DNA of 64,000 bases from Xylocopa sonorina (GCF_050948175.1 NW_027490151.1:372001-436000); one strand, 5' to 3'; counted from the stretch's first letter, positions 1 through 13,321 are shown. Notes: generated by a model from the sequence alone, not told the origin. Translations and numbers: made by a program.

Positions 1-198
1 CGTCTATATACGAAATTTAACTCTCATTGGGAGTTTTTAGGTTAAACTATCGTCAATGTACGAATATTAACTCTCGGTGGGAATATTTATCTTCAAACTA
101 CTGTCCATATTCACATTTTAACTCTTGGTTGAAATCTTTTTGTCAAACAATCGTCAATATACGAATTTTAACTCCAGGTTGGAATTTTTTCATCAAAC

Positions 199-249
199 TA
201 TCGTCTATATACGAAATTTATCTCTGGGTGGGCACTTTTTTCTTCAAAT
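199..249 (+). repeat. Chimeric A/B monomer (first of six copies)
   Basis: This 51-bp monomer begins as class A (tatcgtctatatacgaaat) and ends as class B (gggcacttttttcttcaaa), and is followed directly by a C monomer. It therefore replaces a full A-B pair. Copies are at 199-249, 1106-1156, 2770-2820, 3475-3525, 4231-4281 and 5895-5945, always at the same place in the region I HOR. The likely origin is one unequal exchange between misaligned A and B monomers that was then amplified with the HOR. Confidence 0.85.
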
Positions 250-514
250 TACTGTCAATATTCAAATTTTAAGTCTTGGTCCAAATCTTTATCTCAAACA
301 ATCGTCAATAATCGAATTTTAATACTAGGTTGGAATTTTTTTCGTCAAACTATCGCCTCTGTACGAAATTAAACTCTAGGTGGGAATTTTTTGGTCAAAC
401 TATCGTCAATGTACGAATTTTAACTCTCAGGGGGTACTTTTTTCTTCAAATTACTGTCAATATTCAAATTTTAAGTCTTGGTCCAAATCTTTATCTCAAA
501 CAATTGTCAATAAA

Positions 515-1215
515 CGAATTTTAACTCTAGGATGGAATTTTTTCTTCAAACTATCGTCTATATACGAATATTAACTCACGGTGGGAATTTTTTTCATCAA
601 AGTACTGTCAATATTAAGATTTTAATTCTTGGTTAAAATCTTTTTGTCAAACAATCGTCAATATACGAATTTTAAATCTAGATTGGAATTTTTTTCTTCA
701 AACTATCGTCTATATACGAAATTGAACTCTCGGTGGGAATTTTTTGGTCAACCTATCGTCAATATACGAATATTAACACTCGGTCGGAATTTTTTTCTTC
801 AAACTGCTGTCAATATTCAGATTTTAACTCTTGGTTGAAATCTTTTCGTCATACAATCGTTAATATACGAATTTTAACTCTAGGATGGAATTTTTTCTTC
901 AAACTATCGTCTATATACGAAATTTAACTCTCATTGGGAGTTTTTAGGTTAAACTATCGTCAATGTACGAATATTAACTCTCGGTGGGAATATTTATCTT
1001 CAAACTACTGTCCATATTCACATTTTAACTCTTGGTTGAAATCTTTTTGTCAAACAATCGTCAATATACGAATTTTAACTCCAGGTTGGAATTTTTTCAT
1101 CAAACTATCGTCTATATACGAAATTTATCTCTGGGTGGGCACTTTTTTCTTCAAATTACTGTCAATATTCAAATTTTAAGTCTTGGTCCAAATCTTTATC
1201 TCAAACAATCGTCAA
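515..1215 (+). repeat. ~700-bp module of region I, copy 1 of 4
   Basis: A module of about 700 bp (14 monomers) recurs at about 515-1215, 2179-2870, 2884-3585 and 5304-6005. It carries the D variant aactctaggatgg, an A variant with aatattaactcacgg, and a C variant tattaagattttaattc. Copies 2 and 3 lie in tandem at 705-bp spacing; the others are separated by different material. The edges are approximate because they were placed by eye where diagnostic variants stop matching. Confidence 0.75.
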
Positions 1216-1229
1216 TAATCGAATTTTAA

Positions 1230-2170
1230 TACTAGGTTGGAATTTTTTTCGTCAAACTATCGCCTATGTACGAAATTAAACTCTAGGTGGGAATTTTTTG
1301 GTCAAACTATCGTCAATGTACGAATTTTAACTCTCAGGGGGCACTTTTTTCATCAAATTACTGTCAGTATTCAAATTTTAAGTCTTGGTCCAAATCTTTA
1401 TCTCAAACAATTGTCAATAAACAAATTTTAATACTAGGTTGGAATTTTTTTCTTCAAACTATCGCCTATATATGAAATTTAACTGTCGGTAGGAATTTTT
1501 TGGTCAAGCTACCGTCAATGTACGAATTTTAACTCTCGATGGGCACTTTTTTCTTCAAACTACTGTCAATACACGGATTTTAACTCTTGGTTGAAATCTT
1601 TTTGTCAAACAATCGTCAGTATACGAATTTTAACTCCAGGTTGGAATTTTTTTCATCAAACTATCGTCTATATACGAAATTTAACTCTCAGTGGGAATTT
1701 TTAGGTTAAACTATCGTCAATGTACGAATATTAACTCTCGATGGGAATTCTTTTCTTCAAACTACTGTCAATATTCAAATTTCAAGTCTTGGTTGAAATC
1801 TTTATGTCAAACAATCGTCAATACACTAATTTTAATACTAGGTTGGTATATTTTTCTCCAAACTATCGTCTATATACGAATATTAACTCACGGTGGGAAT
1901 TTTTATCTTCAAACTACTGTCAATATTCAGATTTTAACTCTTGGTTGAAATCTTTTCGTCAAACAATCGTTAATATACGAATTTTAACTCTAGAATGGAA
2001 TTTTTTCTTCAAACTATCGTCTATATACGAAATTTAACTCTCACTGGGAATTTTTAGGTTAAACTATCGTCAAAGTACGAATATTAACACTCGGTCGGAA
2101 TTTTTTTCTTCAAACTGCTGTCAATATTCAGATTTTAACTCTTGGTTGAAATATTTTTTTCAAACAATCG
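1230..2170 (+). repeat. ~940-bp segment duplicated at 4355-5295
   Basis: This stretch reappears 3,125 bp downstream (1287 matches 4412, 1741 matches 4866). The shared diagnostic variants include the monomer opening tatcgcctatatatgaaat and a D variant with acactaattttaatac followed by ggttggtatatttttc. The copies differ at a few bases; for example gaattcttttcttc near 1745 is gaattcttttctcc near 4870. It marks an older segmental exchange inside region I. Confidence 0.75.
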
Positions 2171-3302
2171 CCAATATACGAATTTTAACTCTAGGATGGA
2201 ATTTTTTCTTCAAACTATCGTCTATATACGAATATTAACTCACGGTGGGAATTTTTTTCATCAAAGTACTGTCAATATTAAGATTTTAATTCTTGGTTAA
2301 AATCTTTTTGTCAAACAATCGTCAATATACGAATTTTAAATCTAGATTGGAATTTTTTTCTTCAAACTATCGTCTATATACGAAATTGAACTCTCGGTGG
2401 GAATTTTTTGGTCAACCTATCGTCAATATACGAATATTAACACTCGGTCGGAATTTTTTTCTTCAAACTGCTGTCAATATTCAGATTTTAACTCTTGGTT
2501 GAAATCTTTTCGTCATACAATCGTTAATATACGAATTTTAACTCTAGGATGGAATTTTTTCTTCAAAATATCGTCTATATACGAAATTTAACTCTCAGTG
2601 GGAGTTTTTAGGTTAAACTATCGTCAATGTACGAATATTAACTCTCGGTGGGAATATTTATCTTCAAACTACTGTCCATATTCACATTTTAACTCTTGGT
2701 TGAAATCTTTTTGTCAAACAATCGTCAATATACGAATTTTAACTCCAGGTTGGAATTTTTTCATCAAACTATCGTCTATATACGAAATTTATCTCTGGGT
2801 GGGCACTTTTTTCTTCAAATTACTGTCAATATTCAAATTTTAAGTCTTGGTCCAAATCTTTATCTCAAACAATTGTCAATAAACGAATTTTAACTCTAGG
2901 ATGGAATTTTTTCTTCAAACTATCGTCTATATACGAATATTAACTCACGGTGGGAATTTTTTTCATCAAAGTACTGTCAATATTAAGATTTTAATTCTTG
3001 GTTAAAATCTTTTTGTCAAACAATCGTCAATATACGAATTTTAAATCTAGATTGGAATTTTTTTCTTCAAACTATCGTCTATATACGAAATTGAACTCTC
3101 GGTGGGAATTTTTTGGTCAACCTATCGTCAATATACGAATATTAACACTCGGTCGGAATTTTTTTCTTCAAACTGCTGTCAATATTCAGCTTTTAACTCT
3201 TGGTTGAAATCTTTTCGTCATACAATCGTTAATATACGAATTTTAACTCTAGGATGGAATTTTTTCTTCAAACTATCGTCTATATACGAAATTTAACTCT
3301 CA

Positions 3303-3960
3303 GTGGGAGTTTTTAGGTTAAACTATCGTCAATGTACGAATATTAACTCTCGGTGGGAATATTTATCTTCAAACTACTGTCCATATTCACATTTTAACTC
3401 TTGGTTGAAATCTTTTTGTCAAACAATCGTCAATATACGAATTTTAACTCCAGGTTGGAATTTTTTCATCAAACTATCGTCTATATACGAAATTTATCTC
3501 TGGGTGGGCACTTTTTTCTTCAAATTACTGTCAATATTCAAATTTTACGTCTTGGTCCAAATCTTTATCTCAAACAATCGTCAATAATCGAATTTTAATA
3601 CTAGGTTGGAATTTTTTTCGTCAAACTATCGCCTATGTACGAAATTAAACTCTAGGTGGGAATTTTTTGGTCAAACTATCGTCAATGTACGAATTTTAAC
3701 TCTCAGGGGGCACTTTTTTCTTCAAATTACTGTCAATATTCAAATTTTAAGTCTTGGTCCAAATCTTTATCTCAAACAATTGTCAATAAACGAATTTTAA
3801 TACTAGGTTGGAATTTTTTTCTTCAAACTATCGCCTATATATGAAATTTAACTGTCGGTAGGAATTTTTTGGTCAAGCTACCGTCAATGTACGAATTTTA
3901 ACTCTCGATGGGCACTTTTTTCTTCAAACTACTGTCAATACACGGATTTTAACTCTTGGT
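3303..3960 (+). repeat. 756-bp offset duplication (with 4059-4716)
   Basis: About 660 bp starting at 3303 matches the sequence starting at 4059 with a 756-bp offset (15 monomers). Both share the rare variant aaattttacgtcttgg. The match stops near 3970/4725, where one copy reads cttttcgtcatac and the other ctttttgtcaaac. Confidence 0.75.
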
Positions 3961-6779
3961 TGAAATCTTTTCGTCATACAATCGTTAATATACGAATTTT
4001 AACTCTAGGATGGAATTTTTTCTTCAAACTATCGTCTATATACGAAATTTAACTCTCATTGGGAGTTTTTAGGTTAAACTATCGTCAATGTACGAATATT
4101 AACTCTCGGTGGGAATATTTATCTTCAAACTACTGTCCATATTCACATTTTAACTCTTGGTTGAAATCTTTTTGTCAAACAATCGTCAATATACGAATTT
4201 TAACTCCAGGTTGGAATTTTTTCATCAAACTATCGTCTATATACGAAATTTATCTCTGGGTGGGCACTTTTTTCTTCAAATTACTGTCAATATTCAAATT
4301 TTACGTCTTGGTCCAAATCCTTATCTCAAACAATCGTCAATAATCGAATTTTAATACTAGGTTGGAATTTTTTTCGTCAAACTATCGCCTATGTACGAAA
4401 TTAAACTCTAGGTGGGAATTTTTTGGTCAAACTATCGTCAATGTACGAATTTTAACTCTCAGGGGGCACTTTTTTCTTCAAATTACTGTCAATATTCAAA
4501 TTTTAAGTCTTGGTCCAAATCTTTATCTCAAACAATTGTCAATAAACGAATTTTAATACTAGGTTGGAATTTTTTTCTTCAAACTATCGCCTATATATGA
4601 AATTTAACTGTCGGTAGGAATTTTTTGGTCAAGCTACCGTCAATGTACGAATTTTAACTCTCGATGGGCACTTTTTTCTTCAAACTACTGTCAATACACG
4701 GATTTTAACTCTTGGTTGAAATCTTTTTGTCAAACAATCGTCAGTATACGAATTTTAACTCCAGGTTGGAATTTTTTTCATCAAACTTTCGTCTATATAC
4801 GAAATTTAACTCTCAGTGGGAATTTTTAGGTTAAACTATCGTCAATGTACGAATATTAACTCTCGATGGGAATTCTTTTCTCCAAACTACTGTCAATATT
4901 CAAATTTCAAGTTTTGGTTGAAATCTTTATGTCAAACAATCGTCAATACACTAATTTTAATACTAGGTTGGTATATTTTTCTCCAAACTATCGTCTATAT
5001 ACGAATATTAACTCACGGTGGGAATTTTTATCTTCAAACTACTGTCAATATTCAGATTTTAACTCTTGGTTGAAATCTTTTCGTCAAACAATCGTTAATA
5101 TACGAATTTTAACTCTAGAATGGAATTTTTTCTTCAAACTATCGTCTATATACGAAATTTAACTCTCACTGGGAATTTTTAGGTTAAACTATCGTCAAAG
5201 TACGAATATTAACACTCGGTCGGAATTTTTTTCTTCAAACTGCTGTCAATATTCAGATTTTAACTCTTGGTTGAAATATTTTTTTCAAACAATTGTCAAT
5301 AAACGAATTTTAACTCTAGGATGGAATTTTTTCTTCAAACTATCGTCTATATACGAATATTAACTCACGGTGGGAATTTTTTTCATCAAAGTACTGTCAA
5401 TATTAAGATTTTAATTCTTGGTTAAAATCTTTTTGTCAAACAATCGTCAATATACGAATTTTAAATCTAGATTGGAATTTTTTTCTTCAAACTATCGTCT
5501 ATATACGAAATTGAACTCTCGGTGGGAATTTTTTGGTCAACCTATCGTCAATATACGAATATTAACACTCGGTCGGAATTTTTTTCTTCAAACTGCTGTC
5601 AATATTCAGCTTTTAACTCTTGGTTGAAATCTTTTCGTCATACAATCGTTAATATACGAATTTTAACTCTAGGATGGAATTTTTTCTTCAAACTATCGTC
5701 TATATACGAAATTTAACTATCAGTGGGAGTTTTTAGGTTAACCTATCGTCAATGTACGAATATTAACTCTCGGTGGGAATATTTATCTTCAAACTACTGT
5801 CCATATTCACATTTTAACTCTTGGTTGAAATCTTTTTGTCAAACAATCGTCAATATACGAATTTTAACTCCAGGTTGGAATTTTTTCATCAAACTATCGT
5901 CTATATACGAAATTTATCTCTGGGTGGGCACTTTTTTCTTCAAATTACTGTCAATATTCAAATTTTACGTCTTGGTCCAAATCTTTATCTCAGACAATCG
6001 TCAATAATCGAATTTTAATACTAGGTTGGAATTTTTTTCGTCAAACTATCGCCTATGTACGAAATTAAACTCTAGGTGGAAATTTTTTGGTCAAACTATC
6101 GTCAATGTACGAATTTTAACTCTCAGGGGGCACTTTTTTCTTCAAACTACTGTCAATACACGGATTTTAACTCTTGGTTGAAATCTTTTTGTCAAACATT
6201 CGTCAATATACGAATTTTAACTCTAGATTGCAATTTTATTCTTCAAACTACCGTCTATGTATGAAATTTAACTCTCAGTGGGAATTTTTACGTTAAGCTA
6301 TGATCAATGTACGAATATGAACTCTCGGTGGGAATTTTTTTCTTGAAACTACAGTCAATATTCAGATTTTAACTCTTGGTTGAAATCTTTTTGTCAAACA
6401 ATCGTCAATATACGAATTTTAACTCCAGGTTGCAATTTTTTTCTTCAAACTACCGTCTATATACGAAATTTAACTCTCAGTTGGAGTTTTAAGGTTAAAC
6501 TATCGTCAATGTACGAATATTAACTAACGGTGGGAATTCTTTTCTTCGAACTACTGTCAATATTGAAATTTTAACTATTGGTTGAAATCTTTATGTCAAG
6601 CAATCGTCAATAAACGAATTTTAATACTAGGTTGGAATTTTTTTCTTCAAACTATCGCCTGTATACGAAATTTAACTCTCGGTGGAATTTTCTTGGTCAA
6701 CCTACTGTCAATGTACGAATTTTAACTCTCGGTGGGCACTTTTATCTTCAAACTACTGTCAATATTCAATTTTTAACTA

Positions 6780-7135
6780 TTGGTTGAAATCTTTATGTCA
6801 AACAATCGTCAATAAACGAATTTTAATCCCATGTTGGAATTTTTTTCTTCAAACTACTGTCAATACTCAGATTTTAACTCTTGGTTGAAATCTTTTTGTC
6901 AAACATTGGTCAGTATACGATTTTCAACACCAGGTTGGAATTTTTTTCTTCAAACTGTCTTCTATATAAGAAATTCAACTCTCAGTGGGAATTTTTAGGT
7001 TAAACTATCGTCAATGTACGAATATTAACTATCGGTTGGAATTTTTTTCTTCAAACTACTGTCAATCTTCAGATTTTAACTCTTGGTTGAAATATTTTTG
7101 TCAAACAATCGTCAATATACGAATTTTAATACTAG
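6780..7135 (+). repeat. ~355-bp segment repeated at 10565-10920
   Basis: This segment recurs 3,785 bp downstream (6985 matches 10770). Shared rare variants include aattttaatcccatgttgg, gtcaaacattggtcag, acgattttcaacaccagg and an A monomer opening tgtcttctatataag. The copies differ slightly: ctcagattttaac near 6868 is ctcaggttttaac near 10653. The match ends where the left copy continues with gtctatgtatg and the right with attgtcaatatacg. Confidence 0.8.
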
Positions 7136-8155
7136 GCTGGAATTTTTTTCTTCAAACTATCGTCTATGTATGAAATTTAACTCTAGGTGGGAATTTTTTG
7201 GTCAAACTATCGTCAATGTACGAATTTTAACTCACGGTGGGCACTTTTTTCTTCAAGTTATTGTCAATATTCAAATTTTAAGTTTTGGTCTATATCTTTA
7301 TCTCAAACAATCGTCAGTAAACGAATTTTAATACTACGTTGGAATTTTTTTCTTCAAACTATCGTCTATATACGAAATTTAACTCTAGGTGGGAATTTTT
7401 TAGTTAATCTATCGTCAATGTACGAATATTATTTCTTGGTGGGAGTTTTTTTCTTCAAACTACTGTCAATCTACAGATTTTAAATCTTGGTTGAAATATT
7501 TTTGTCAAACAATCGTCAATATACGAATTTTAATACTAGGTTGGAATTTTTTTCTTCAAACTATCGCCTGTATACGAAATTTAACTCTCGGTGGGAATTT
7601 TTTGGTCAACCTATCGTCAATGTACGAATTTTAACACTCGGTGGGCACTATTTTTTTCAAACTACTGTCAATATTCACATTTTAACTATTGGTTGAAATC
7701 TTTAAGTCAAACAATCGTCAATAAACGAATTTTAATACTAGGTTGGAATTTTTATCTTCGAACTATGGCCTATATACGATATTTAACTCTCGGTAGGAAT
7801 TTTTTGTTCAAGCTACCGTCAATGTAGGAATTTTAACTCTCGGTGGGCACTTTTTTCTTCAAACTACTGTCAATATTCAAATTTTAACTATTGGTTGAAA
7901 TCTTTATGTCAAACAGTCGTCACTACAGGAATTTTAATACTAGGTTGGAATTTTTTTCTTCAAAATATCGCCTATGTACGTAATTTAACTCTCGGTAGGA
8001 ATTTTTTGGTCAAGCTACCGTCAATGTACGAATTTTAACTCTGGGTGGGCTCTTTTTTCTTCAAACTACTGTCAATATTCAGATTTTAACTATTGGTTGA
8101 AATCTTTATGTCAAACAATCGTCAATAAACGAATTTTAATACTTGGTTGGAATTT

Positions 8156-8425
8156 TTTTCTTCAAATAATCGCCCATATAAGAAGTTTAACTCTCGCTGG
8201 GAATTTTCTGGTCAAACTATCGTCAATGTACGAATTTTAACTCTCGGTGGGCACTTTTTTCTTCAAACTACTGTCAATATTCACATTTTAACTATTGGTT
8301 GAAATCTTTATGTCAAACAATCGTCAATAAACGAATTTTAATACTAGGTTGGAATTCTTTTCTTCAAACAATCGCCCATATACGAAGTTTAACTCTCGCT
8401 GGGAATTTTCTGGTCAAGCTATCGT
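8156..8425 (+). repeat. 202-bp offset pair with cgcccatata A variant
   Basis: Two adjacent tetramers share an unusual A monomer opening aatcgcccatata, followed by gaagtttaactctcgctggg and ttttctggtcaa. Its positions (8171 and 8373) are exactly 202 bp apart, one tetramer. The copies differ at a few bases, for example ataagaag against atacgaag. This is a tetramer-sized tandem duplication. Confidence 0.8.
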
Positions 8426-9009
8426 CAATGTACTAATTTTAACTCTCGGTGGGAATTTTTTGGTCAAACTATCGTCAATGTACGAATTTTAACTCTCAGG
8501 GGGCACTTTTTTCTTCAAATTACTGTCAGTATTCAAATTTTAAGTCTTGGTCCAAATTTTTATCTCAAACAATCGTCAATACACTAATTTCAATACTAGG
8601 TTGGAATATTTTTCTCGAAACTATCGTCAATGTACGAATATTAACTCACGGTGGGAATTTTTTTCTTCAAACTACAGTCAATATTCAGATTTTAACTCTT
8701 GGTTGAAATCTTTTCGTCAAACAATCGTTAATGTACGAATTTTAACTCTAGGATGGAGTTTTTTCTTCAAACTATTGTCTCTATACGAAATTTAACTCTT
8801 GGTGCGCATTTTTAGGTTAAACTATCGCCAGTGTAAGAATATTAACACAGGGTGCGCACTTTTTTCTTCAAACTACTGTCGATAATCAAATTTTAACAAT
8901 TGGTTGAAATCTTTATGTCAAGCAATCTTCAGTAAACGAATTTTAATACCATGTTGGAATTTTTTTCTTCAAACTATGACCTATATACGAAATTTAACTC
9001 TCGGTGGGA

Positions 9010-9545
9010 AGTTTTATGTTAAACTATCGTCAATGTACGAATATTAACTTTCGGTGGGAATTTTTTGGTCAAGCTACCGTCAATGTACGAATTTTAACTC
9101 TCGATGGGCACTTTTTTCTTCAAACTACTGTCAATACCCAGATTTTAACTCTTGGTTGAAATCTTTTTGTCAAACAATTGTCAGTATACGAATTTTAACT
9201 CCAGGTGGGCACTTTTTTCTTCAAACTACTGTCGATAATCAAATTTTAACAATTGGTTGAAATCTTTATGTCAAGCAATCTTCAGTAAACGAATTTTAAT
9301 ACCATGTTGGAATTTTTTTCTTCAAACTATCGCCTATATACGAAATTTAACTCTCGGTGGGAAATTTTAGGTTAAACTATCGTCAGTGTACGAATTTTAA
9401 CTCTCGGTGGGCACTTTTTTCTTCAAATTACTGTCAATATTTAAATTTTTAGTCTTGGTCCAAATCTTTATCTCAAACAATCGTCAATAAACGAATTTTA
9501 ATACTAGGTTGGAATTTTTTTCTTCGAACTATGGCCTATATACGA
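9010..9545 (+). repeat. ~535-bp segment duplicated at 9918-10453
   Basis: The offset is 908 bp (9054 matches 9962). Shared rare variants are caatacccagattttaac, actgtcgataatcaaattt, aagcaatcttcagtaaac and aataccatgttgg. A third, partial copy of the gtcgataatc portion lies near 8830-8960, 353 bp upstream of the second occurrence. The copies differ around 9175-9205, where the right copy carries an extra monomer-type switch (gccagtgtacgaatattaac). Confidence 0.8.
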
Positions 9546-11534
9546 AATTTAACTCTCGGTGGGAATTTTTTGGTCAAATTATCGTCAATGTACGAATTTT
9601 AACTCTCGGGGGGCACTTTTTTCTTCAAATTACTGTCAATATTCAAATTTTAAGTCATGGTCCAAATCTTTATCTCAAACAATCGTCAATAAACGAATTT
9701 TAATACTAGGTTGGAATTTTTTTCTTCATACTATGGCCTATGTACGAAATTTAACTCTAGGTGGGAATTGTTTGGTCAAACTATCGTCAATGTACGAATT
9801 TTAACTCTCGGGGGGCACTTTTTTCTTCAAATTACTGTCAATATTCAAATTTTAAGTCTTGGTCCAAATCTTTATCTCAAACAATCGTCAATAAACGAAT
9901 TTTAATGCTAGGTTGGAATTTTTAGGTTAAACTATCGTCAATGTACGAATATTAACTCTCGGTGGGAATTTTTTGGTCAAGCTACCGTCAATGTACGAAT
10001 TTTAACTCTCGATGGGCACTTTTTTCTTCAAACTACTGTCAATACCCAGATTTTAACTCTTGGTTGAAATCTTTTTGTCAAACAATCGCCAGTGTACGAA
10101 TATTAACACTGGGTGGGCACTTTTTTCTTCAAACTACTGTCGATAATCAAATTTTAACAATTGGTTGAAATCTTTATGTCAAGCAATCTTCAGTAAACGA
10201 ATTTTAATACCATGTTGGAATTTTTTTCTTCAAACTATCGCCTATATACGAAATTTAACTCTCGGTGGGAAATTTTAGGCTAAACTATCGTCAATGTACG
10301 AATTTTAACTCTCGGTGGGCACTTTTTTCTTCAAATTACTGTCAATATTTAAATTTTTAGTCTTGGTCCAAATCGTTATCTCAAACAATCGTCAATAAAC
10401 GAATTTTAATACTAGGTTGGAATTTTTTTCTTCGAACTATGGCCTATATACGATATTTAACTCTCGGTAGGAATTTTTTGTTCAAGCTACCGTCAATGTA
10501 GGAATTTTAACTCTCGGTGGGCACTTTTTTCTTCAAACTACTGTCAATATTCAAATTTTAACTATTGGTTGAAATCTTTATGTCAAACAATCGTCAATAA
10601 ACGAATTTTAATCCCATGTTGGAATTTTTTTCTTCAAACTACTGTCAATACTCAGGTTTTAACTCTTGGTTGAAATCTTTTTGTCAAACATTGGTCAGTA
10701 TACGATTTTCAACACCAGGTTGGAATTTTTTTCTTCAAACTGTCTTCTATATAAGAAATTCAACTCTCAGTGGGAATTTTTAGGTTAAACTATCGTCAAT
10801 GTACGAATATTAACTATCGGTTGGAATTTCTTTCTTCAAACTACTGTCAATCTTCAGATTTTAACTCTTGGTTGAAATATTTTTGTCAAACAATCGTCAA
10901 TATACGAATTTTAATACTAGGTTGGAATTTCTTTCTTCAAACTATTGTCAATATACGAAATTTAACTCTCGGGAGGAATTTTTTGGTCAAGCTACCGTCA
11001 ATGTACGAATTTTAACTCTCGGTGGGAACTTTTTTCTTCAAACTACTGTCAATATTCAAATTTTAACTATTGGTTCGAATCTTTTTGTCAAACAATCGTC
11101 AATACACGAATTTTAATACTAGGTTGGAATTTCTTTCTTCAAACTATTGTCAATATTCCAATTTTAAATATTGGTTGAAATCTTTATGTCATACAATCGT
11201 CAATAATCGAATTTTAATACTAGGTTGGAATTTTTTTCTTCAAACTATAGCCTATATACGAAATTTAGCTCTCGGTAGGAATTTTTTGGTCAAACTATCG
11301 TCAATGTACGAATTTTAACTCTCGGTGGGCACTTTTTCTTCAAACTACTATCAATACTCAAATATTAACTATTGTTTGGAATCTTTTTGTCAACAATCGT
11401 CAATACACGAATTTTAATACTAGGTTGGAATTTTTTTCTTCAAACTATCGCCTATATACGAAATTTAACTCTCGGGAGGAATTTTTTGGTCAAGCTACCG
11501 TCAATGTACGAATTTTAACTCTCGGTGGGAACTT

Positions 11535-13321
11535 TTTTCTTCAAACTACTGTCAATATTCAAATTTTAACTATTGGTTCGAATCTTTTTGTCAAACAATC
11601 GTCAATACACGAATTTTAATACTAGGTTGGAATTTTTTTCTTCAAACTATCGCCTATATACGAAATTTAACTCTCGGGAGGAATTTTTTGGTCAAGCTAC
11701 CGTCAATGTACGAATTTTAACTCTCGGTGGGAACTTTTTTCTTCAAACTACTGTCAATATTCAAATTTTAACTATTGGTTGAAATCTTTATGTCAAACAA
11801 TCGTCAATAAACGAATTTTAATACTAGGTTGGAATTTTTTTCTTCAAACTATCGCCTATATACGAAATTTAACTCTCCGGAGGAATTTTTTGGTCAAGCT
11901 ACCGTCAATGTGCGAATTTTAACTCCCGGTGGGCACTTTTTTCTTCAAACTACTGTCAATACTCAAATTTTAACTATTGGTTGAAATCTTTTTGTCAAAC
12001 AATCGTCAATACACGAATTTTAATACTAGGTTGGAATTTTTTTCTTCAAACTACTGTCAATATTCAAATTTTAACTATTGGTTCGAATCTTTTTGTCAAA
12101 CAATCGTCAATACACGAATTTTAATACTAGGTTGGAATTTTTATCATCAAACTATCGCCTATATACGAAATTTAACTCTCGGGAGGCATTTTTTGGTAAA
12201 CCTACCGTCAATGCACGAATTTTAACTCTCGGTGGGCACTTTTTTCTTCAAACTACTGTCAATATTCAAATTTTAACTATTGGTTCGAATCTTTTTGTCA
12301 AACAATCGTCAATACACGAATTTTAATACTAGGTTGGAATTTTTATCTTCAAGCTATCGCCTATATACGAAATTTAACTCTCGGGAGGAAGTTTTTGGTC
12401 AAGCTACCGTCAATGTACGAATTTTAACTCTCGGTGGAAACTTTTTCTTCAAACTACTGTCAATATTCAAATTTTAACTATTGGTAGAAATCTTTATGTC
12501 AAACAATCGTCAATAAACGAATTTTAATACTAGGTTGGAATTTTTTTCTTCAAACTATCGCCTATATACGAAATTTAACTCTCCGGAGGAATTTTTTGGT
12601 CAAGCTACTGTCAATGTACGAATTTTAACTCCCGGTGGGCACTTTTTTCTTCAAACTACTGTCAATACTCAAATTTTAACTATTGGTTGAAATCTTTATG
12701 TCAAACAATCGTCAATAAACGAACTTTAATACTAGGTTGGAATTTTTTTCTTCAAACTATTGTCAATATTCAAATTTTAACTATTGGTTGGAATCTTTTT
12801 GTCAAATAATCGTCAATACACGAATTTTAATACTAGGTTGGAATTTTTTTCTTCAAACTACTGTCAATATTCAAATTTTAAATATTGGTTCAAATCTTTA
12901 TGTCAAACAATCGTCAATAAACGAATTTTAATACTAGGTTGGAATTTTTTTCTTCAAACTATCGCCTATATACGAAATTTAACTCTCGGGAGGAATTTTT
13001 TGGTCAAGCTACCGTCAATGTACGAATTTTAACTCTCGGTGGGCACTTTTTTCTTCAAACTACTGTCAATATTCAAATTATAACTATTGTTTGGAATCTT
13101 TTTGTCAACAATCGTCAATACACGAATTTTAATACTAGGTTGGAATTTTTTTCTTCAAACTATCGCCTATATACGAAATTTAACTCTCGGGAGGAATTTT
13201 TTGGTCAAGCTACCGTCAATGTACGAATTTTAACTCTCGGTGGGAACTTTTTTCTTCAAACTACTGTCAATATTCAAATTTTAACTATTGGTTGAAATCT
13301 TTATGTCAAACAATCGTCAAT
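11535..13321 (+). repeat. ~1.79-kb segment with distant copy at 45835-47621
   Basis: Monomer order and most variants match at a constant offset of 34,300 bp (11573 with 45873, 12078 with 46378, 12939 with 47239). This includes the unusual C variant ttataactattgtttgg, a 1-bp deletion and the later tetramers. Some SNPs separate the copies: ttcaagctatcg near 12349 against ttcaaactatcg, and caaataatcg near 12804 against caaacaatcg. The copies are separated by the quite different 604-bp and 1,313-bp blocks. Confidence 0.82.

Larger units (their letters stand above)
1..6140 (+). repeat. Region I: older variant HOR block
   Basis: The first ~6.1 kb uses class variants largely absent from the right half: A ending in aggttaaac, C with the box aactcttggttg, D with aactccaggttgg or aactctaggatgg, and a B variant with gaatattaac. 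It has its own HORs. Equivalent points recur at 27, 934, 2598, 3303, 4059 and 5723, giving spacings of 907, 1,664, 705, 756 and 1,664 bp (18, 33, 14, 15 and 33 monomers). Copies differ by scattered SNPs; for example gcctctgta near 355 corresponds to gcctatgta near 1262. The right boundary is approximate. I see no gene here. Confidence 0.85.
6141..10920 (+). repeat. Region II: irregular, diverged monomers
   Basis: This ~4.8 kb keeps the 50/51-bp monomers and mostly the A-B-C-D order, but has no long regular HOR. Many monomers carry private substitutions, such as tatgatcaatgtacg near 6300, ccatgttgg boxes and gtcgataatcaaa. Only short duplications are visible: 353 and 908 bp offsets around 8.8-10.4 kb, a 202-bp offset pair near 8.2-8.4 kb, and fragments shared between 6.8-7.9 kb and 10.4-10.9 kb. 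It looks like the least recently homogenised part of the window. No gene is seen. Confidence 0.85.

Noticed and set aside
12939..13295. Longest open frame (118 codons), with similar frames at 45022-45366, 47239-47595, 49761-50105 and others
   Set aside because: All are translations of the satellite. They overlap many shifted copies, end at stop codons inside the conserved ttttaa core, and are lengthened only by a 1-bp deletion in a C monomer. There is no codon-level conservation or recognisable domain.
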